DNA from: a virus
Virus record (IMG/VR): IMGVR_UViG_3300045902_000127
Location: 1 to 20,930 of that record
Direction: 5' to 3' (one strand)
Length of the DNA: 20,930 nucleotides
Position 1 is the stretch's first letter. Each line of letters opens with the position of its first letter. The position numbers and the translations under genes are program-made. This document shows positions 6,636 to 15,047 of this stretch, piece after piece. The notes under the pieces were generated by a model that was not told the origin of the DNA, made no database searches, and saw only the letters and a list, made by a program, of their open reading frames with translations.

Positions 6636-7495
6636 TCTCCCCTATTTTTTGGATATTGATACGTCTTATTCCTTGCTTCAAAGGCATCTCTTAGTTTTTT
6701 AGTCTCTTTCTTGCTCCTGCCAAGTAAAAAGGCATATTTATGTTTAGGCTCTACAATTCTTGATTGACAAGATTTTTGATATTCTTTGGAAAGCCTTTTT
6801 AGTTTATCTGATACATCCTTTGGCATTCTACAAAAGTGAACTTTATCCCCAGTAGACCAGTTTGATTCCCATACTATTCCACTCTCCCTAGCAAGTTTTT
6901 TATAAACACTCCTGCTTCTAAAGTATCTATCAGAAACCCACTTACCCTCTCTTATTTTAAACTGAGCCTTGGTTCCGGACTTCTTTCCAAGATAATAGAA
7001 ATTACAAGCCTGATAGATTGTCCCAAGTTCTTTTGCCTCCACATCACTATAAGCAGTAAATAGCCTGTAAGGGGTGTTTTTAACCATCCACTTAATCGAG
7101 TAAGATATTAACTTACTTGCAAGATTCTTAGGAGACCAAGATATACAAGCGCCCCTGCTAATCAACCTTTCCACCTTTTTAGTGTCCTCGCCCAACAATT
7201 TGCTAAATGCTGTGGGCATGTCCATAACTACTACCCCCGCCAAAATACCTTTATACCTAGCTGTGAAGAAGTGTGTGGGGTATAAAGACAATTTGCCGAG
7301 CCATTCATGGGTTTCTATAAAAAGCCGCACTTCTGGCAACACTTCCGACTTGGCTTCGTTTTTTAAGACAAAATCCGAACACTTTAATGCCCGTACTTCC
7401 TCCTCTGTTAAACCAGAACTCCTTAAATCTCTTTCAGCGTTCTTTAGTCTAATATCATATTGCCAACAATGATTTTCTTTATATGTTTTTACCAC
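6632..7495 (-). CDS. Mom-like DNA adenine modification protein (GNAT-related)
   Basis: 287 aa from a GTG that overlaps the SNase stop codon. The central region matches the Mom family pattern: a core strand followed by ISRGACISWSPKN, a helix (ASKLISYSIKWM), then TAYSD ... GTIYQACNFYYLG, and later KHKYAFLLG. In phage Mu, Mom converts adenine in DNA to N6-carbamoylmethyladenine and protects it from restriction. Here the same role is inferred. Residues 1-55 and the basic C-terminal tail are less typical. The gene is sandwiched with overlaps between the SNase and the membrane protein. Alternative: another GNAT-fold acyltransferase acting on a different substrate. Confidence 0.72.
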   Translation of the reverse strand: MVKTYKENHCWQYDIRLKNAERDLRSSGLTEEEVRALKCSDFVLKNEAKSEVLPEVRLFIETHEWLGKLSLYPTHFFTARYKGILAGVVVMDMPTAFSKLLGEDTKKVERLISRGACISWSPKNLASKLISYSIKWMVKNTPYRLFTAYSDVEAKELGTIYQACNFYYLGKKSGTKAQFKIREGKWVSDRYFRSRSVYKKLARESGIVWESNWSTGDKVHFCRMPKDVSDKLKRLSKEYQKSCQSRIVEPKHKYAFLLGRSKKETKKLRDAFEARNKTYQYPKNRGE

Positions 7496-7992
7496 AGGTC
7501 TTCGTATATTTTAGAGGTTCTAATCCTTTTGTTATATTTACGCCATGTAGCGGGTCTGACCTTTCTCCCCGATATGCCCCACAATCCTTTTTTAGCAGCC
7601 TTTGCAGCCTCGTGCAAGCCTTTCAACTTTGAAACTACATCAGGTTTCATTTTAGGTTCTAACAGCCACCAAGCAAGTCCGTTAGTTACGAGGTGTTCTG
7701 TTAAGTCAAGCCCGTCAAGGGCAACTTTACAAACCATCCTGTTATATATGTCCCTAAATAAAGTTTCTACTTGAACTTTTTTCCCTTTTACCAATTCTCT
7801 CAAGGCTTTACCACTATCAACCCCAAAAGGTTGATTGGCACTTACATAGTTTGAGATTACTTCCGGTGCATCGCACCCGTACAATCGCACCCAAACAGTC
7901 TCAGATGGGAATACGACCTTGATGCTGTCTCCATCATGTACTGCTGTTACGATACCTTCAAGCGTTTGATGTTCTACTATTTTGTACTTCAT
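7489..7992 (-). CDS. Staphylococcal nuclease-like (SNase/TNase) enzyme
   Basis: 167 aa, the length of a single SNase OB-fold domain. It has VHDGDSIKV, VRLYGCDAPEV (metal and catalytic region), RDIYNRMVCKV and LTEHLVTNGLAWW, in family order. The fold is that of Ca-dependent nucleases that cut DNA and RNA without sequence specificity. No signal peptide is seen at the N-terminus (MKYKIVEHQT), so it would act in the cytoplasm, perhaps in host DNA breakdown or genome processing. The stop codon overlaps the GTG of the Mom-like gene. ATG start 11 bp after the preceding membrane-protein gene. Confidence 0.9.
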   Translation of the reverse strand: MKYKIVEHQTLEGIVTAVHDGDSIKVVFPSETVWVRLYGCDAPEVISNYVSANQPFGVDSGKALRELVKGKKVQVETLFRDIYNRMVCKVALDGLDLTEHLVTNGLAWWLLEPKMKPDVVSKLKGLHEAAKAAKKGLWGISGRKVRPATWRKYNKRIRTSKIYEDLW

Positions 7993-8003
7993 TTATCTAT
8001 TCC

Positions 8004-8201
8004 TTATTTATTTCCTTTATGCCATGCTACTGATGTGAAATACACAACCATCCAACCTAAAACGAACCCTGAAAGGGTTTGAAGAAACGTCACAGGCTGG
8101 AGAGAGTACATCTCCAAAATGTTGTTCAAACAAAACTGTAATATCAATAAAATTGTTACATATATAACAATTACTTTAAGTAAATTTTCTATTTTTTCCA
8201 T
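8004..8201 (-). CDS. Small membrane protein with two transmembrane segments
   Basis: 65 aa with two hydrophobic stretches, about residues 9-28 (VIVIYVTILLILQFC) and 41-58 (LQTLSGFVLGWMVVYF), and a charged C-terminus (AWHKGNK). The start overlaps the upstream 123-aa gene by 13 bp. Size and topology would fit a holin-like or accessory membrane protein, and a spanin-like gene lies 1.4 kb downstream, but no endolysin is seen nearby, so no function is assigned. Confidence 0.6.
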   Translation of the reverse strand: MEKIENLLKVIVIYVTILLILQFCLNNILEMYSLQPVTFLQTLSGFVLGWMVVYFTSVAWHKGNK

Positions 8202-8560
8202 TCTAAAGATTTTAAAGTTGAGCCTTCTGGCAAGAGGCTATTTATTATTGTGTAAAAAGTTTCTAAAATATACTCCTTATCGGTGCTGTTCACTGTCAAG
8301 AAAGGGTCTGCTAACGGGGACACTCTCCTCAACAACTCAACCTCCTCTTCTTCAAGCGGAGATTCTAATGACGTTACAATCTTATTATGCAGTAGCCTTC
8401 CAAGCCAGTCCTCAAACCTTAAATCCTGTATATTTGAATTTCCTATAAAAGTGGCTTTAAATACAACGGACTCTGGGAATAACGTTACCCCATCCCTTCT
8501 AAAATATCGGTATCTTGGAGTTTTTATGGAGTACTCCGTTCCTTCATTTGTTATTCTCAT
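8189..8560 (-). CDS. Hypothetical protein, 123 aa
   Basis: Begins MRITNEGTEYSIKTPRYRYF. A beta-rich N-terminal half is followed by a helical, strongly acidic segment (SPLEEEEVELLRR) and an amphipathic C-terminus. It overlaps the HNH gene upstream by 17 bp and the small membrane protein downstream by 13 bp. The family is not recognised. The overlap pattern suggests the HNH gene was inserted directly upstream with little spare sequence. Confidence 0.6.
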   Translation of the reverse strand: MRITNEGTEYSIKTPRYRYFRRDGVTLFPESVVFKATFIGNSNIQDLRFEDWLGRLLHNKIVTSLESPLEEEEVELLRRVSPLADPFLTVNSTDKEYILETFYTIINSLLPEGSTLKSLEWKK

Positions 8561-9113
8561 ATTGTGTTACTTTTTTACATAATTCTATAAAATATTCTTG
8601 ACTGTATGACTGTTTCATGTTGTTTATATCTTTATGTACCCATTGTACATTTCCAACATGATACCCTATGCTCGAATCTATCCTGTCTATTGATGCGTTA
8701 TTTATTGTATTGTCATTGGAAATTATCAGAGGCATACCAGATAATGCACATCTTTTTTTTTGTTTTAAAAATAATTCCCAAGCATATTCTATAGTAATAC
8801 TAACACCTAACAATCTTCTACGCTCTCCTCTACTTCTTAAATTTCTAAGGATTGCTCTATTCCAAAAGTCGCCGCTTATGTCTCCACACCCTTTCCAAAG
8901 AGGATTTTTAGAACCTTTTTTTACCTGCTCACAACCACAAGACTTAACAGGATGTTTTTTTCGAACTAAATGGCGCTGTGATACATAATAATCCTCCCGT
9001 CCACATGCTTCACACCTACATAAATAGACAACTGATTTGTTTTTCCGTTTTTCAGTCTTTTTCAAGACTGTTAGGTTGTTAAATCTAAGACCTTCTAAAT
9101 TTATTATCTTCAT
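8544..9113 (-). CDS. Free-standing HNH endonuclease
   Basis: 189 aa. The N-terminal part has a zinc-binding module (YLCRCEACGRE and SCGCE, residues about 30-60), then KGSKNPLWKG, which is typical of phage HNH homing-type nucleases. The C-terminal half has the HNH-like core: CALSGMPL, ASIDRIDSSIGY and GNVQWVHKDINNMK. It would cut DNA at or near a recognition site. It overlaps the end of the intein-bearing ribonucleotide reductase gene by 4 bp (ATGA), a typical place for a selfish nuclease next to a conserved gene. The likely target is the intein-free or HNH-free version of this locus. Confidence 0.88.
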   Translation of the reverse strand: MKIINLEGLRFNNLTVLKKTEKRKNKSVVYLCRCEACGREDYYVSQRHLVRKKHPVKSCGCEQVKKGSKNPLWKGCGDISGDFWNRAILRNLRSRGERRRLLGVSITIEYAWELFLKQKKRCALSGMPLIISNDNTINNASIDRIDSSIGYHVGNVQWVHKDINNMKQSYSQEYFIELCKKVTQYENNK

Positions 9114-12100
9114 TTTACCTCACACTGCCCACCACTACATGCTAATTCGCCTTGTAAATTAGTCTCATCATCAAACTCAACAACCTTAGACAAGTCTATT
9201 GCACGTAATGTTTTCATTAATTCTTCGTATTTCTCCTCTGTTATTGTCTCAAAAGGCGACTGTATGTAAGTACCGCTGTCATATGGAAGCACAGACAGCC
9301 CGTTATAGGAGTCCCTGTTCTGCCACATCCATTCGCCTACGATCTCCCACTCGTCCGGCTTTATTGATACAGTAGCCGATATATTGTGAGTGTTTTGTCC
9401 ATCATGGTGACCTTTAGAGACCCAAGTATTGTAGAACAATTTTACCCTCTCTAGTAAATCAATAGGGGACTCGTGTCTCAAGATTGAACCTTCTGGAGCT
9501 TTTTGCGGAATACTAATAACGGCTGTGTCATGTGGTCTGAAATATTCATCCTCGATTAATTCTGGATGATGTATAGACAAGTAGGTGTATATAGCCTCAT
9601 TCTTGTTCACTCTAATCCTTCTTATGTAGTGACTGTCATGCCAAGCATGTATGCCAGAAGACGTTCCAAACACCAAACTACTCGTACCCGCTGGTTTTAC
9701 AGTGGTTATTCTTGATGCATAGTTTATGCCTATCCTTGCTGCGTAGGACAGGTTTACTTGGTTTGCCACTTCTGCTGCTTCCTCTAAATCCAAATTAAGC
9801 ACTTTACCGCTTCCTATACCTGTCATAGATACTCCAAGTAGTGCATCTTTTTCAGTAGTTCTCTTCCATATAGGACGTAAATAGTGAAAGTCAGTATAAC
9901 TTGCTTGCAGTGTTCCAAGAAAAGTGGCCGCTGCTACCCTCTTATTTAGCTCCTCTTGGGTTTCTACATCAGATGCATTAATCTCTACTAGATTACAAAA
10001 CTGAAAAGGTCTGAGGGCAATCTCGCAGCAATTTCCAGTAATACTATGCGATATTTGAAAGCAATGTGTTTCATCCATTACAGATATATCCCAAACGTCT
10101 TCCTCTAAATCTGTTTCCATTACAGATATTACTTTTATTGTACTATTATCATAAACACTTTTATTTTCCCACACAAATTCGTCGAGTAAATTTTGCTTGT
10201 ACTCAACAGACAGTTTAAAGACGCTTCTAAAATGTTCTATGTTAGACTTTCCTGTTATACTAACATCATATATAGTATATTCAGTATTCTCTATCATAGA
10301 AATAGACTTTGAAAGATTTGTTTTTATCCCATAGAAGCCTAATAAATCAGAAATATCCTTAGCCATTGCTTCATTGGCAGTTGTAAAGGTTATTCTTTTC
10401 TTTACACCAGTTTCTACAATCCCATTGGAACTAAACAGAGCATCTATAAGTCCCTTTCTAAAAGATTCAGATGCACGATTCCATACAGTTTTTGGAAGTC
10501 CTTCTCTTTTATTTGAATACTCAAACCTTTCCTGAAACCTTTCCCAATCTTTGTCTGATGTATTCAACTCATAAGATGTTCCTCTACTAATTAGGTTAGC
10601 ATTTACACCTATCCCCCTTAAACATTCTATTAACTTATCCTTTATTCCATCTTTTTCTGTACATATCAACCCATGTTGCAAATAACCTTCTTTTCTAACA
10701 GTAGTCCACCCATCCCCAAGATGCCATCCACATAAGAATCCTTCATCATAAGTTCCTTCAAACCCAAAACCAAGTTCTGATTTTATTATATTTGGAAATT
10801 TATCTCCCTTTTTAAGGTGTTGAGTTTTTACTTTTAAAAAAGTTCCATTAGGCTGTTTTACAGCCCACTCATGCTCTTTTGTAGCATAATACTTATGACC
10901 TCCTTCTAAAGTTATTTCCCATAATTTTTGATTATTCCCAGACAGCCAGCATTTTGCAGGAGATAACTGTCCCTCTAAATTTGTAACTAAGAAAACTTTA
11001 TCTTGTAACTCTTCAATAGGGAATATTCCACAATTTGTCCACACCCTTGTTCCGGCTCTCAATGATGGATTAGTTCCCCATGTCTTATCGTTGCTCAGGT
11101 ATATTCCCGGCTCACCTGAATTACTGTTCTTTATCCGCTTCCACAAATCTAAGAAATACTCCTTCGTAACCTTGTGCCTAAGCAACACTGCCGAATTATT
11201 TGCTCTGCCTCTCTGTGGGTTTAGTTCCCACCAGTTCCCGCTCTTGCATGAGATCATCTCATCGTCATCTGCGTTAAACAGGGAAATTAAGGCCGCCCTC
11301 CTTATACCTCCTGCAAGTACTGCGTCTGCTATGTGGCAAATGATATCGTGTACTTCAATTGGCCTAAGTTTGTCGCCGTCTTCCTTGCTCGATAGTATAC
11401 CTTCAATCTTAACAAGACATTCTTTCAGCGGCTGAGGGCCGGGGGCTTTGCCTCCCGATGTTACCAATCTTGAACCTTTTGGCCTAATGTCTCCAAAGTC
11501 AAAATTTATCGTAGCCCCTCCTTGGAAGTAAGACTTCATCAAAACTTTTATGGCATCAGCCCAACCTTCTATACTATCTCCTACTAACCACCTTCTCCTC
11601 CTATCTTTCCTTGGTTTTCGTATTTCAGGGAGTTTTTCAACGTGATGGTTTTGAACTGAAAAACCTACACCTGTTCCCCCTAACAATAGAAACATGGTCT
11701 CTGAAAATGCTCTCCAATCGTCTATTGGAAGGAAAGCGCAGTTTCCAGTAGAAAGTCCACCAGAAAGCACAAATGCCCTTGTATTCTCGACCTCTAAACA
11801 CCAAACATCTTCGTATTCAACATTATATTGTATATCTCTCAAAACCCAATACATTCCTTGAATAGGGTCTGCCTCTTCATAATTAAAATTAGAAAATGTG
11901 TCCGTTACTGGAAGCAACTTGTCTCCTATTTTTATACTTGTGGTATCACTTCCATCGCTTAATATCCATCTATGATTATTAGTTGCATATACAGTTTTTT
12001 CTGATTTGTTCTTTATAAAGGTTAACTTAGATAATGGCTGTTTACCATACTGCTTAACCCTTGCAGGTTGCCATGTTCCATCTGGTGACAATACAACTAT

Positions 12101-12436
12101 CTCATCTCCATCATTAAAATCTTCAAAAGATTTAACTCCAATCGAAGTAATAAACTTAGTGTTTCGTTTAAAACAATTGTAAATTCTTGTTGGGTTTATT
12201 TCTATTGGCTTTCCTGCAAACTGCAATGATCGCATAGAAGGCAAAACTTTCTTGTCGTACACAAATTTATACGCTTCTTCTATCTCCTCAACAAGATACG
12301 GAAATTTATTTATGTGCATCTCTTTGTTTCGCTCAATCAATTCTTGCCATGTTTCCCTTCTCTGTTTTGATGGAATGTATTTCGCATACTTCATAAAAAC
12401 AGTTAAGTCGCTCAGTATTCTCTGACTAATGTCCAT
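9110..12436 (-). CDS. nrdJ: Class II (adenosylcobalamin-dependent) ribonucleotide reductase with two inteins
   Basis: 1108 codons, of which about 618 form the mature enzyme after removal of two inteins (residues 88-232 and 458-802). It reduces ribonucleotides to deoxyribonucleotides for phage DNA synthesis using a cobalamin-derived radical. Extein landmarks: RIYN/CAFLPIDDW, GGTGVGFSV, SGEPGIYL, GTNP/CCEIALRPFQFC, TTVKPAGTSS and a C-terminal ACSGGQC tail. C803 and C814 are spaced 11 residues apart, like the thiyl cysteine C408 and redox C419 of the Lactobacillus enzyme. C233 fits the position of C119, and the two tail cysteines fit the reductant pair. No separate small subunit is present, consistent with class II. 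It is preceded 10 bp upstream by an AAGGAG site and follows the helicase gene by 18 bp. Confidence 0.95.
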   Translation of the reverse strand: MDISQRILSDLTVFMKYAKYIPSKQRRETWQELIERNKEMHINKFPYLVEEIEEAYKFVYDKKVLPSMRSLQFAGKPIEINPTRIYNCFKRNTKFITSIGVKSFEDFNDGDEIVVLSPDGTWQPARVKQYGKQPLSKLTFIKNKSEKTVYATNNHRWILSDGSDTTSIKIGDKLLPVTDTFSNFNYEEADPIQGMYWVLRDIQYNVEYEDVWCLEVENTRAFVLSGGLSTGNCAFLPIDDWRAFSETMFLLLGGTGVGFSVQNHHVEKLPEIRKPRKDRRRRWLVGDSIEGWADAIKVLMKSYFQGGATINFDFGDIRPKGSRLVTSGGKAPGPQPLKECLVKIEGILSSKEDGDKLRPIEVHDIICHIADAVLAGGIRRAALISLFNADDDEMISCKSGNWWELNPQRGRANNSAVLLRHKVTKEYFLDLWKRIKNSNSGEPGIYLSNDKTWGTNPSLRAGTRVWTNCGIFPIEELQDKVFLVTNLEGQLSPAKCWLSGNNQKLWEITLEGGHKYYATKEHEWAVKQPNGTFLKVKTQHLKKGDKFPNIIKSELGFGFEGTYDEGFLCGWHLGDGWTTVRKEGYLQHGLICTEKDGIKDKLIECLRGIGVNANLISRGTSYELNTSDKDWERFQERFEYSNKREGLPKTVWNRASESFRKGLIDALFSSNGIVETGVKKRITFTTANEAMAKDISDLLGFYGIKTNLSKSISMIENTEYTIYDVSITGKSNIEHFRSVFKLSVEYKQNLLDEFVWENKSVYDNSTIKVISVMETDLEEDVWDISVMDETHCFQISHSITGNCCEIALRPFQFCNLVEINASDVETQEELNKRVAAATFLGTLQASYTDFHYLRPIWKRTTEKDALLGVSMTGIGSGKVLNLDLEEAAEVANQVNLSYAARIGINYASRITTVKPAGTSSLVFGTSSGIHAWHDSHYIRRIRVNKNEAIYTYLSIHHPELIEDEYFRPHDTAVISIPQKAPEGSILRHESPIDLLERVKLFYNTWVSKGHHDGQNTHNISATVSIKPDEWEIVGEWMWQNRDSYNGLSVLPYDSGTYIQSPFETITEEKYEELMKTLRAIDLSKVVEFDDETNLQGELACSGGQCEVK
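10031..11065 (-). other. Intein 2 in the ribonucleotide reductase, with LAGLIDADG endonuclease domain
   Basis: 345 aa (residues 458-802), located between GTNP and CCEIALRPF. It begins with Ser rather than the more usual Cys and ends ...SITGN, followed by Cys+1. The splicing blocks are visible: ATKEHEW (block B) and VWDISVMDETHCF (block F). The middle holds a LAGLIDADG-type homing endonuclease with FLCGWHLGDGW (block C) and GLIDALFSSNG (block E). In block E the position usually Asp is Asn, so cleavage may be impaired. The insertion point is the active-site loop: the Cys that completes splicing is also the presumed radical-bearing cysteine. Thus no active enzyme exists until splicing occurs. 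Confidence 0.92.
11741..12175 (-). other. Intein 1 in the ribonucleotide reductase, mini-intein
   Basis: 145 aa (residues 88-232) between RIYN and CAFLPIDDW. It starts with Cys (CFKRNTKF), has TNNHRW (block B) and EDVWCLEVENTRAFVLSGG (block F), and ends LSTGN before Cys+1. The penultimate residue is Gly instead of His, as in intein 2. There is no endonuclease domain, so it is a minimal splicing element that cannot home by itself. Both inteins have the same terminal TGN, suggesting common ancestry or convergent fit to Cys+1 sites. Confidence 0.92.
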
Positions 12437-12446
12437 GTATTAATTT

Positions 12447-12452
12447 CTCCTT
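12447..12452 (-). promoter_or_regulatory. Shine-Dalgarno site of the ribonucleotide reductase gene
   Basis: AAGGAG lies 10 bp before the ATG at 12436 and supports that start. Clear Shine-Dalgarno sites are unusual in Bacteroidota; the gene at 20757 also has one (GGGAGG), while most other starts here do not. Confidence 0.6.
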
Positions 12453-12454
12453 TT

Positions 12455-13855
12455 TTAAAACATCCCTTCTTTAGGTTCTTGTCTATTTTGTTCAACAAAC
12501 TGACGGAATTTATCGTTTGCTATTCTTTTTATATACTGTTCATCGGAAATCATCTCTTGATATGTCTTCTTTCCTTTATCCGACTTAGGAGCATATAGTT
12601 CTATTAAGCCAATATCCGTATCCATCTTTCCGGGGAACGTGATGCCATCTGGGCCTAATCTTGATTTTGCTATGTGAACCCTTACCGTTTTATGTTGTTT
12701 GTCTTTGTCCTTTCTTGAGACTGTTGCCAACAAGTCAACTGCGAATAATTTTGCATAAGAATTTGATATTCGGTTGGTGCCTATTACATCTTCATCACTA
12801 CCTTCCCTGTTGCTTTGATCTGCTGACCAAACTGCTACGTTTTTAGTGCCCGCAAGCCCTCTTAAATCCTTATACAACTCCCCCAATACTTTAGTCTCAC
12901 TAATGTTGCCTGTGAAGGGTATTTTTAGAAGTTCAACATAGTCGAGTACAACGATGTCTGGGACTATACCATTCATTATGAACTTATCTATATGAGACTC
13001 AAGTCCTTGCAACGATAACGTGCCGGGCGGGAACTCCTTTATAAAAAGTTTACCTTCATATTTTTTAAGAGACTTTTTTACCTTATCAATGTTGTACTTT
13101 AAGTTTCCGAAAGGTATTCCTGTTAAAATTGTATCATACCTTTGAGCCACATAAATATCATCTAACTCTAAAGTATAGTGCAAAACGGTCTTACCTTGCT
13201 TCAAAGCATGTGCGCCGATTGCTGCAAGAAACCACGACTTTCCTATTCCAGTAGGAGCCATGATAATGGCCAACTTTTTCTTAGGCAATCCTCCCCCTGT
13301 AATGTCGTCCATCACCTGCCACGGAGTTTCTATCTTCTCATCATTTGCTTCTTCTGTGTATCTATAATCAATATCATTTAGGTAGTCATGGCCAAGATTG
13401 GTATTAATATTAACACGTTTTGTAACGTCTTTAAATGCCTTTTCTAATTTGTCAAAATCTCTAGACTCATATAAGTCAACACCCTCCACAAGAAACTTTT
13501 TATACTCCTGATTTACACAGAATTGCATAATATCTTTCTTGATAAAAGGCAAATCTTCACTTCCTATGCTCGTCCACACATCCTTTAAAGCGCTTATTAC
13601 CTCTTTTTTAAAGATACTATCTTTGTCAAGTTTCGATATTTCTACTTGAAATACCTCTAATGTGGGCATGGTTTTAAAATCCTTAAAATAACCAAGTGTT
13701 TTGTCACACAACCACTGTAAGGCTTTGCTGTCAAAATAAGACTTGTCAAAAATATCCAGTATTTGAGTAGTAAACTCCCTGTCTGTTATTATGCAGGTTA
13801 AAATTTTTGCTTGAACGGAGTATCCGTATTCAAAAGTATCTACTTTGTTGACCAT
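12455..13855 (-). CDS. dnaB: DnaB-like replicative helicase
   Basis: 466 aa from the ATG at 13855; the frame is open to a GTG at 13888, but that lies deeper within the FEN gene. An N-terminal helical domain (about residues 1-150) resembles the primase-interaction region of DnaB. It is followed by the RecA-fold motor: Walker A APTGIGKSW, a Walker B-like PDIVVLDYVEL, a motif 3-like WSADQSNR, and a C-terminal basic segment with RLGPDG. It unwinds the fork ahead of the polymerase as a hexamer on the lagging strand. No primase domain is fused, and none is seen in the window. The overlap with the upstream FEN gene and the 18-bp gap to the reductase indicate one operon. Confidence 0.88.
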   Translation of the reverse strand: MVNKVDTFEYGYSVQAKILTCIITDREFTTQILDIFDKSYFDSKALQWLCDKTLGYFKDFKTMPTLEVFQVEISKLDKDSIFKKEVISALKDVWTSIGSEDLPFIKKDIMQFCVNQEYKKFLVEGVDLYESRDFDKLEKAFKDVTKRVNINTNLGHDYLNDIDYRYTEEANDEKIETPWQVMDDITGGGLPKKKLAIIMAPTGIGKSWFLAAIGAHALKQGKTVLHYTLELDDIYVAQRYDTILTGIPFGNLKYNIDKVKKSLKKYEGKLFIKEFPPGTLSLQGLESHIDKFIMNGIVPDIVVLDYVELLKIPFTGNISETKVLGELYKDLRGLAGTKNVAVWSADQSNREGSDEDVIGTNRISNSYAKLFAVDLLATVSRKDKDKQHKTVRVHIAKSRLGPDGITFPGKMDTDIGLIELYAPKSDKGKKTYQEMISDEQYIKRIANDKFRQFVEQNRQEPKEGMF

Positions 13856-14883
13856 AAATTTAGTGTGTTGAAGGTACTGTTTAACCACCCATCAAAGTTT
13901 GAAAACGATGTATGCAGGTAGTCCTCTGCGAGGAAAATTTTCATCCTTGCCTTATCAACCTTTGGTATAGGCTGTTGTAATATCTCTACTATCCGAACCT
14001 TACTGATTGATGATATGTAAGTATCTTGTAACTGCATCAAGTCCATGTTTCGAGATATAATATGCTTGTTTTCAAGTATTGTTTGGTATATTTTTGAAGG
14101 TCTCTTTCTCCCCTCTGTTGAGGCCATTCTCTCTGACTCGTTTACTAAATACTCCACGTCCAAAACTTTACTAACCACTTCTGGAAAGTATTTTTTTAAA
14201 GTCTTCAAACCTATACCCGGCACTCCTGATATATTATCGCTGTCATCTCCATCTAATATTCTGTACAACAGATAATTCTTTGGATGTATTCCAAATTCTT
14301 CCTCTATCGCGTGCAAATCGTACAACTTCTTCTTAACAGGAGAGTACACCTCTACCTGTTCAGACACCAACTGTAAAAAATCTCTATCTGTGGAAACTAT
14401 GCGTATTTTATTTGCACGACTGTTGAAATATTGCATTGTCATGTACGCAATAACATCATCGGCTTCAACGTGATCTATGCAAACTATTTGTACTGGAAGT
14501 AGATCAAGATACTGTATCAATCTAACCAATTGCTTGTGTCTGGCAGCGTCTTCTTCTTCCTTGGTGGAGAAGTACTCTCTTCTCAGGTTGTACTTGCCAA
14601 CTCTGTTTTCTTTGTAATCTGGGTGAAGTTTCTTCCTTCTCATACTCCCCCCCTTTCCGTCAAAAACAACAATGCAACGGGTTGGGTTGAAGTCCCGTAT
14701 TTCCTTAGCAATAGAACGTAATGTCCCTATAATACCTCCTACGTGTTCTCCGTTTTCAGATATTACGGGAACACTTGAGAAGATTCTTAGATAGGTGTTC
14801 AGTCCGTCAATTATCAAGACTCTATCATTAACAGAATCGGTGCTATCCTCTTCCATTCGGTTAAACACATCGAGTAGGTTCAT
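13840..14883 (-). CDS. FEN-type 5'-3' exonuclease
   Basis: 347 aa from ATG 14883; a GTG 21 bp earlier is possible, but the ATG forms an ATGA overlap with the preceding small ORF. It carries the acidic metal-binding set of the FEN/Pol I 5' nuclease family: LIIDGLN, VFDGKGGSMRR with a following HPDYKENR, VEADDVIAY, VSTDRDFLQLV and DGDDSDNISGVPGIG, the last beginning the helix-3-turn-helix DNA-binding motif. It removes RNA primers and flaps during lagging-strand maturation. It supplies the 5' nuclease absent from the family A polymerase at the left of the window. The last codons overlap the helicase start. Confidence 0.92.
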   Translation of the reverse strand: MNLLDVFNRMEEDSTDSVNDRVLIIDGLNTYLRIFSSVPVISENGEHVGGIIGTLRSIAKEIRDFNPTRCIVVFDGKGGSMRRKKLHPDYKENRVGKYNLRREYFSTKEEEDAARHKQLVRLIQYLDLLPVQIVCIDHVEADDVIAYMTMQYFNSRANKIRIVSTDRDFLQLVSEQVEVYSPVKKKLYDLHAIEEEFGIHPKNYLLYRILDGDDSDNISGVPGIGLKTLKKYFPEVVSKVLDVEYLVNESERMASTEGRKRPSKIYQTILENKHIISRNMDLMQLQDTYISSISKVRIVEILQQPIPKVDKARMKIFLAEDYLHTSFSNFDGWLNSTFNTLNLWSTK

Positions 14884-15047
14884 TTCAGTAATAGTTTGAG
14901 ACACTCGTGCGCCTCCTGTGCGCCAGCAAGTGCATTGTATATGTATGGTTCTGGCTCTACGCCAAGTAGTTTGTTTCGGTTTGTAAAACTTACGTCATAG
15001 AAATACACAAGATATAGTGTGTATCTAATTTGCTTCATATCGGACAT
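14880..15047 (-). CDS. Small hypothetical protein, 55 aa
   Basis: ATG 15045-15047, with GGAAGGAAAGG shortly upstream, to TGA 14880-14882, which overlaps the FEN ATG in an ATGA junction. The protein has an aromatic N-terminal strand (YTLYLVYFYDVSF), a short linker and a helix (YNALAGAQEAHECLKLLL). The tight coupling to the nuclease gene and good codon use support expression. Family not recognised. Confidence 0.55.
   Translation of the reverse strand: MSDMKQIRYTLYLVYFYDVSFTNRNKLLGVEPEPYIYNALAGAQEAHECLKLLLK

Noticed and set aside
8119-8448. Plus-strand ORFs opposite the 123-aa and HNH genes
   Set aside because: Low-complexity Leu/Ser/Phe-rich translations typical of antisense frames in AT-rich coding DNA.
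9110-12436. Group I or II introns in the reductase gene
   Set aside because: The insertions keep the reading frame, carry intein splicing blocks and end in Asn before Cys, so they are protein introns.
12437-12454. Cobalamin riboswitch before the B12-dependent reductase
   Set aside because: Only 18 bp separate the helicase and reductase genes, and no B12-box sequence was recognised there or in 15048-15323.
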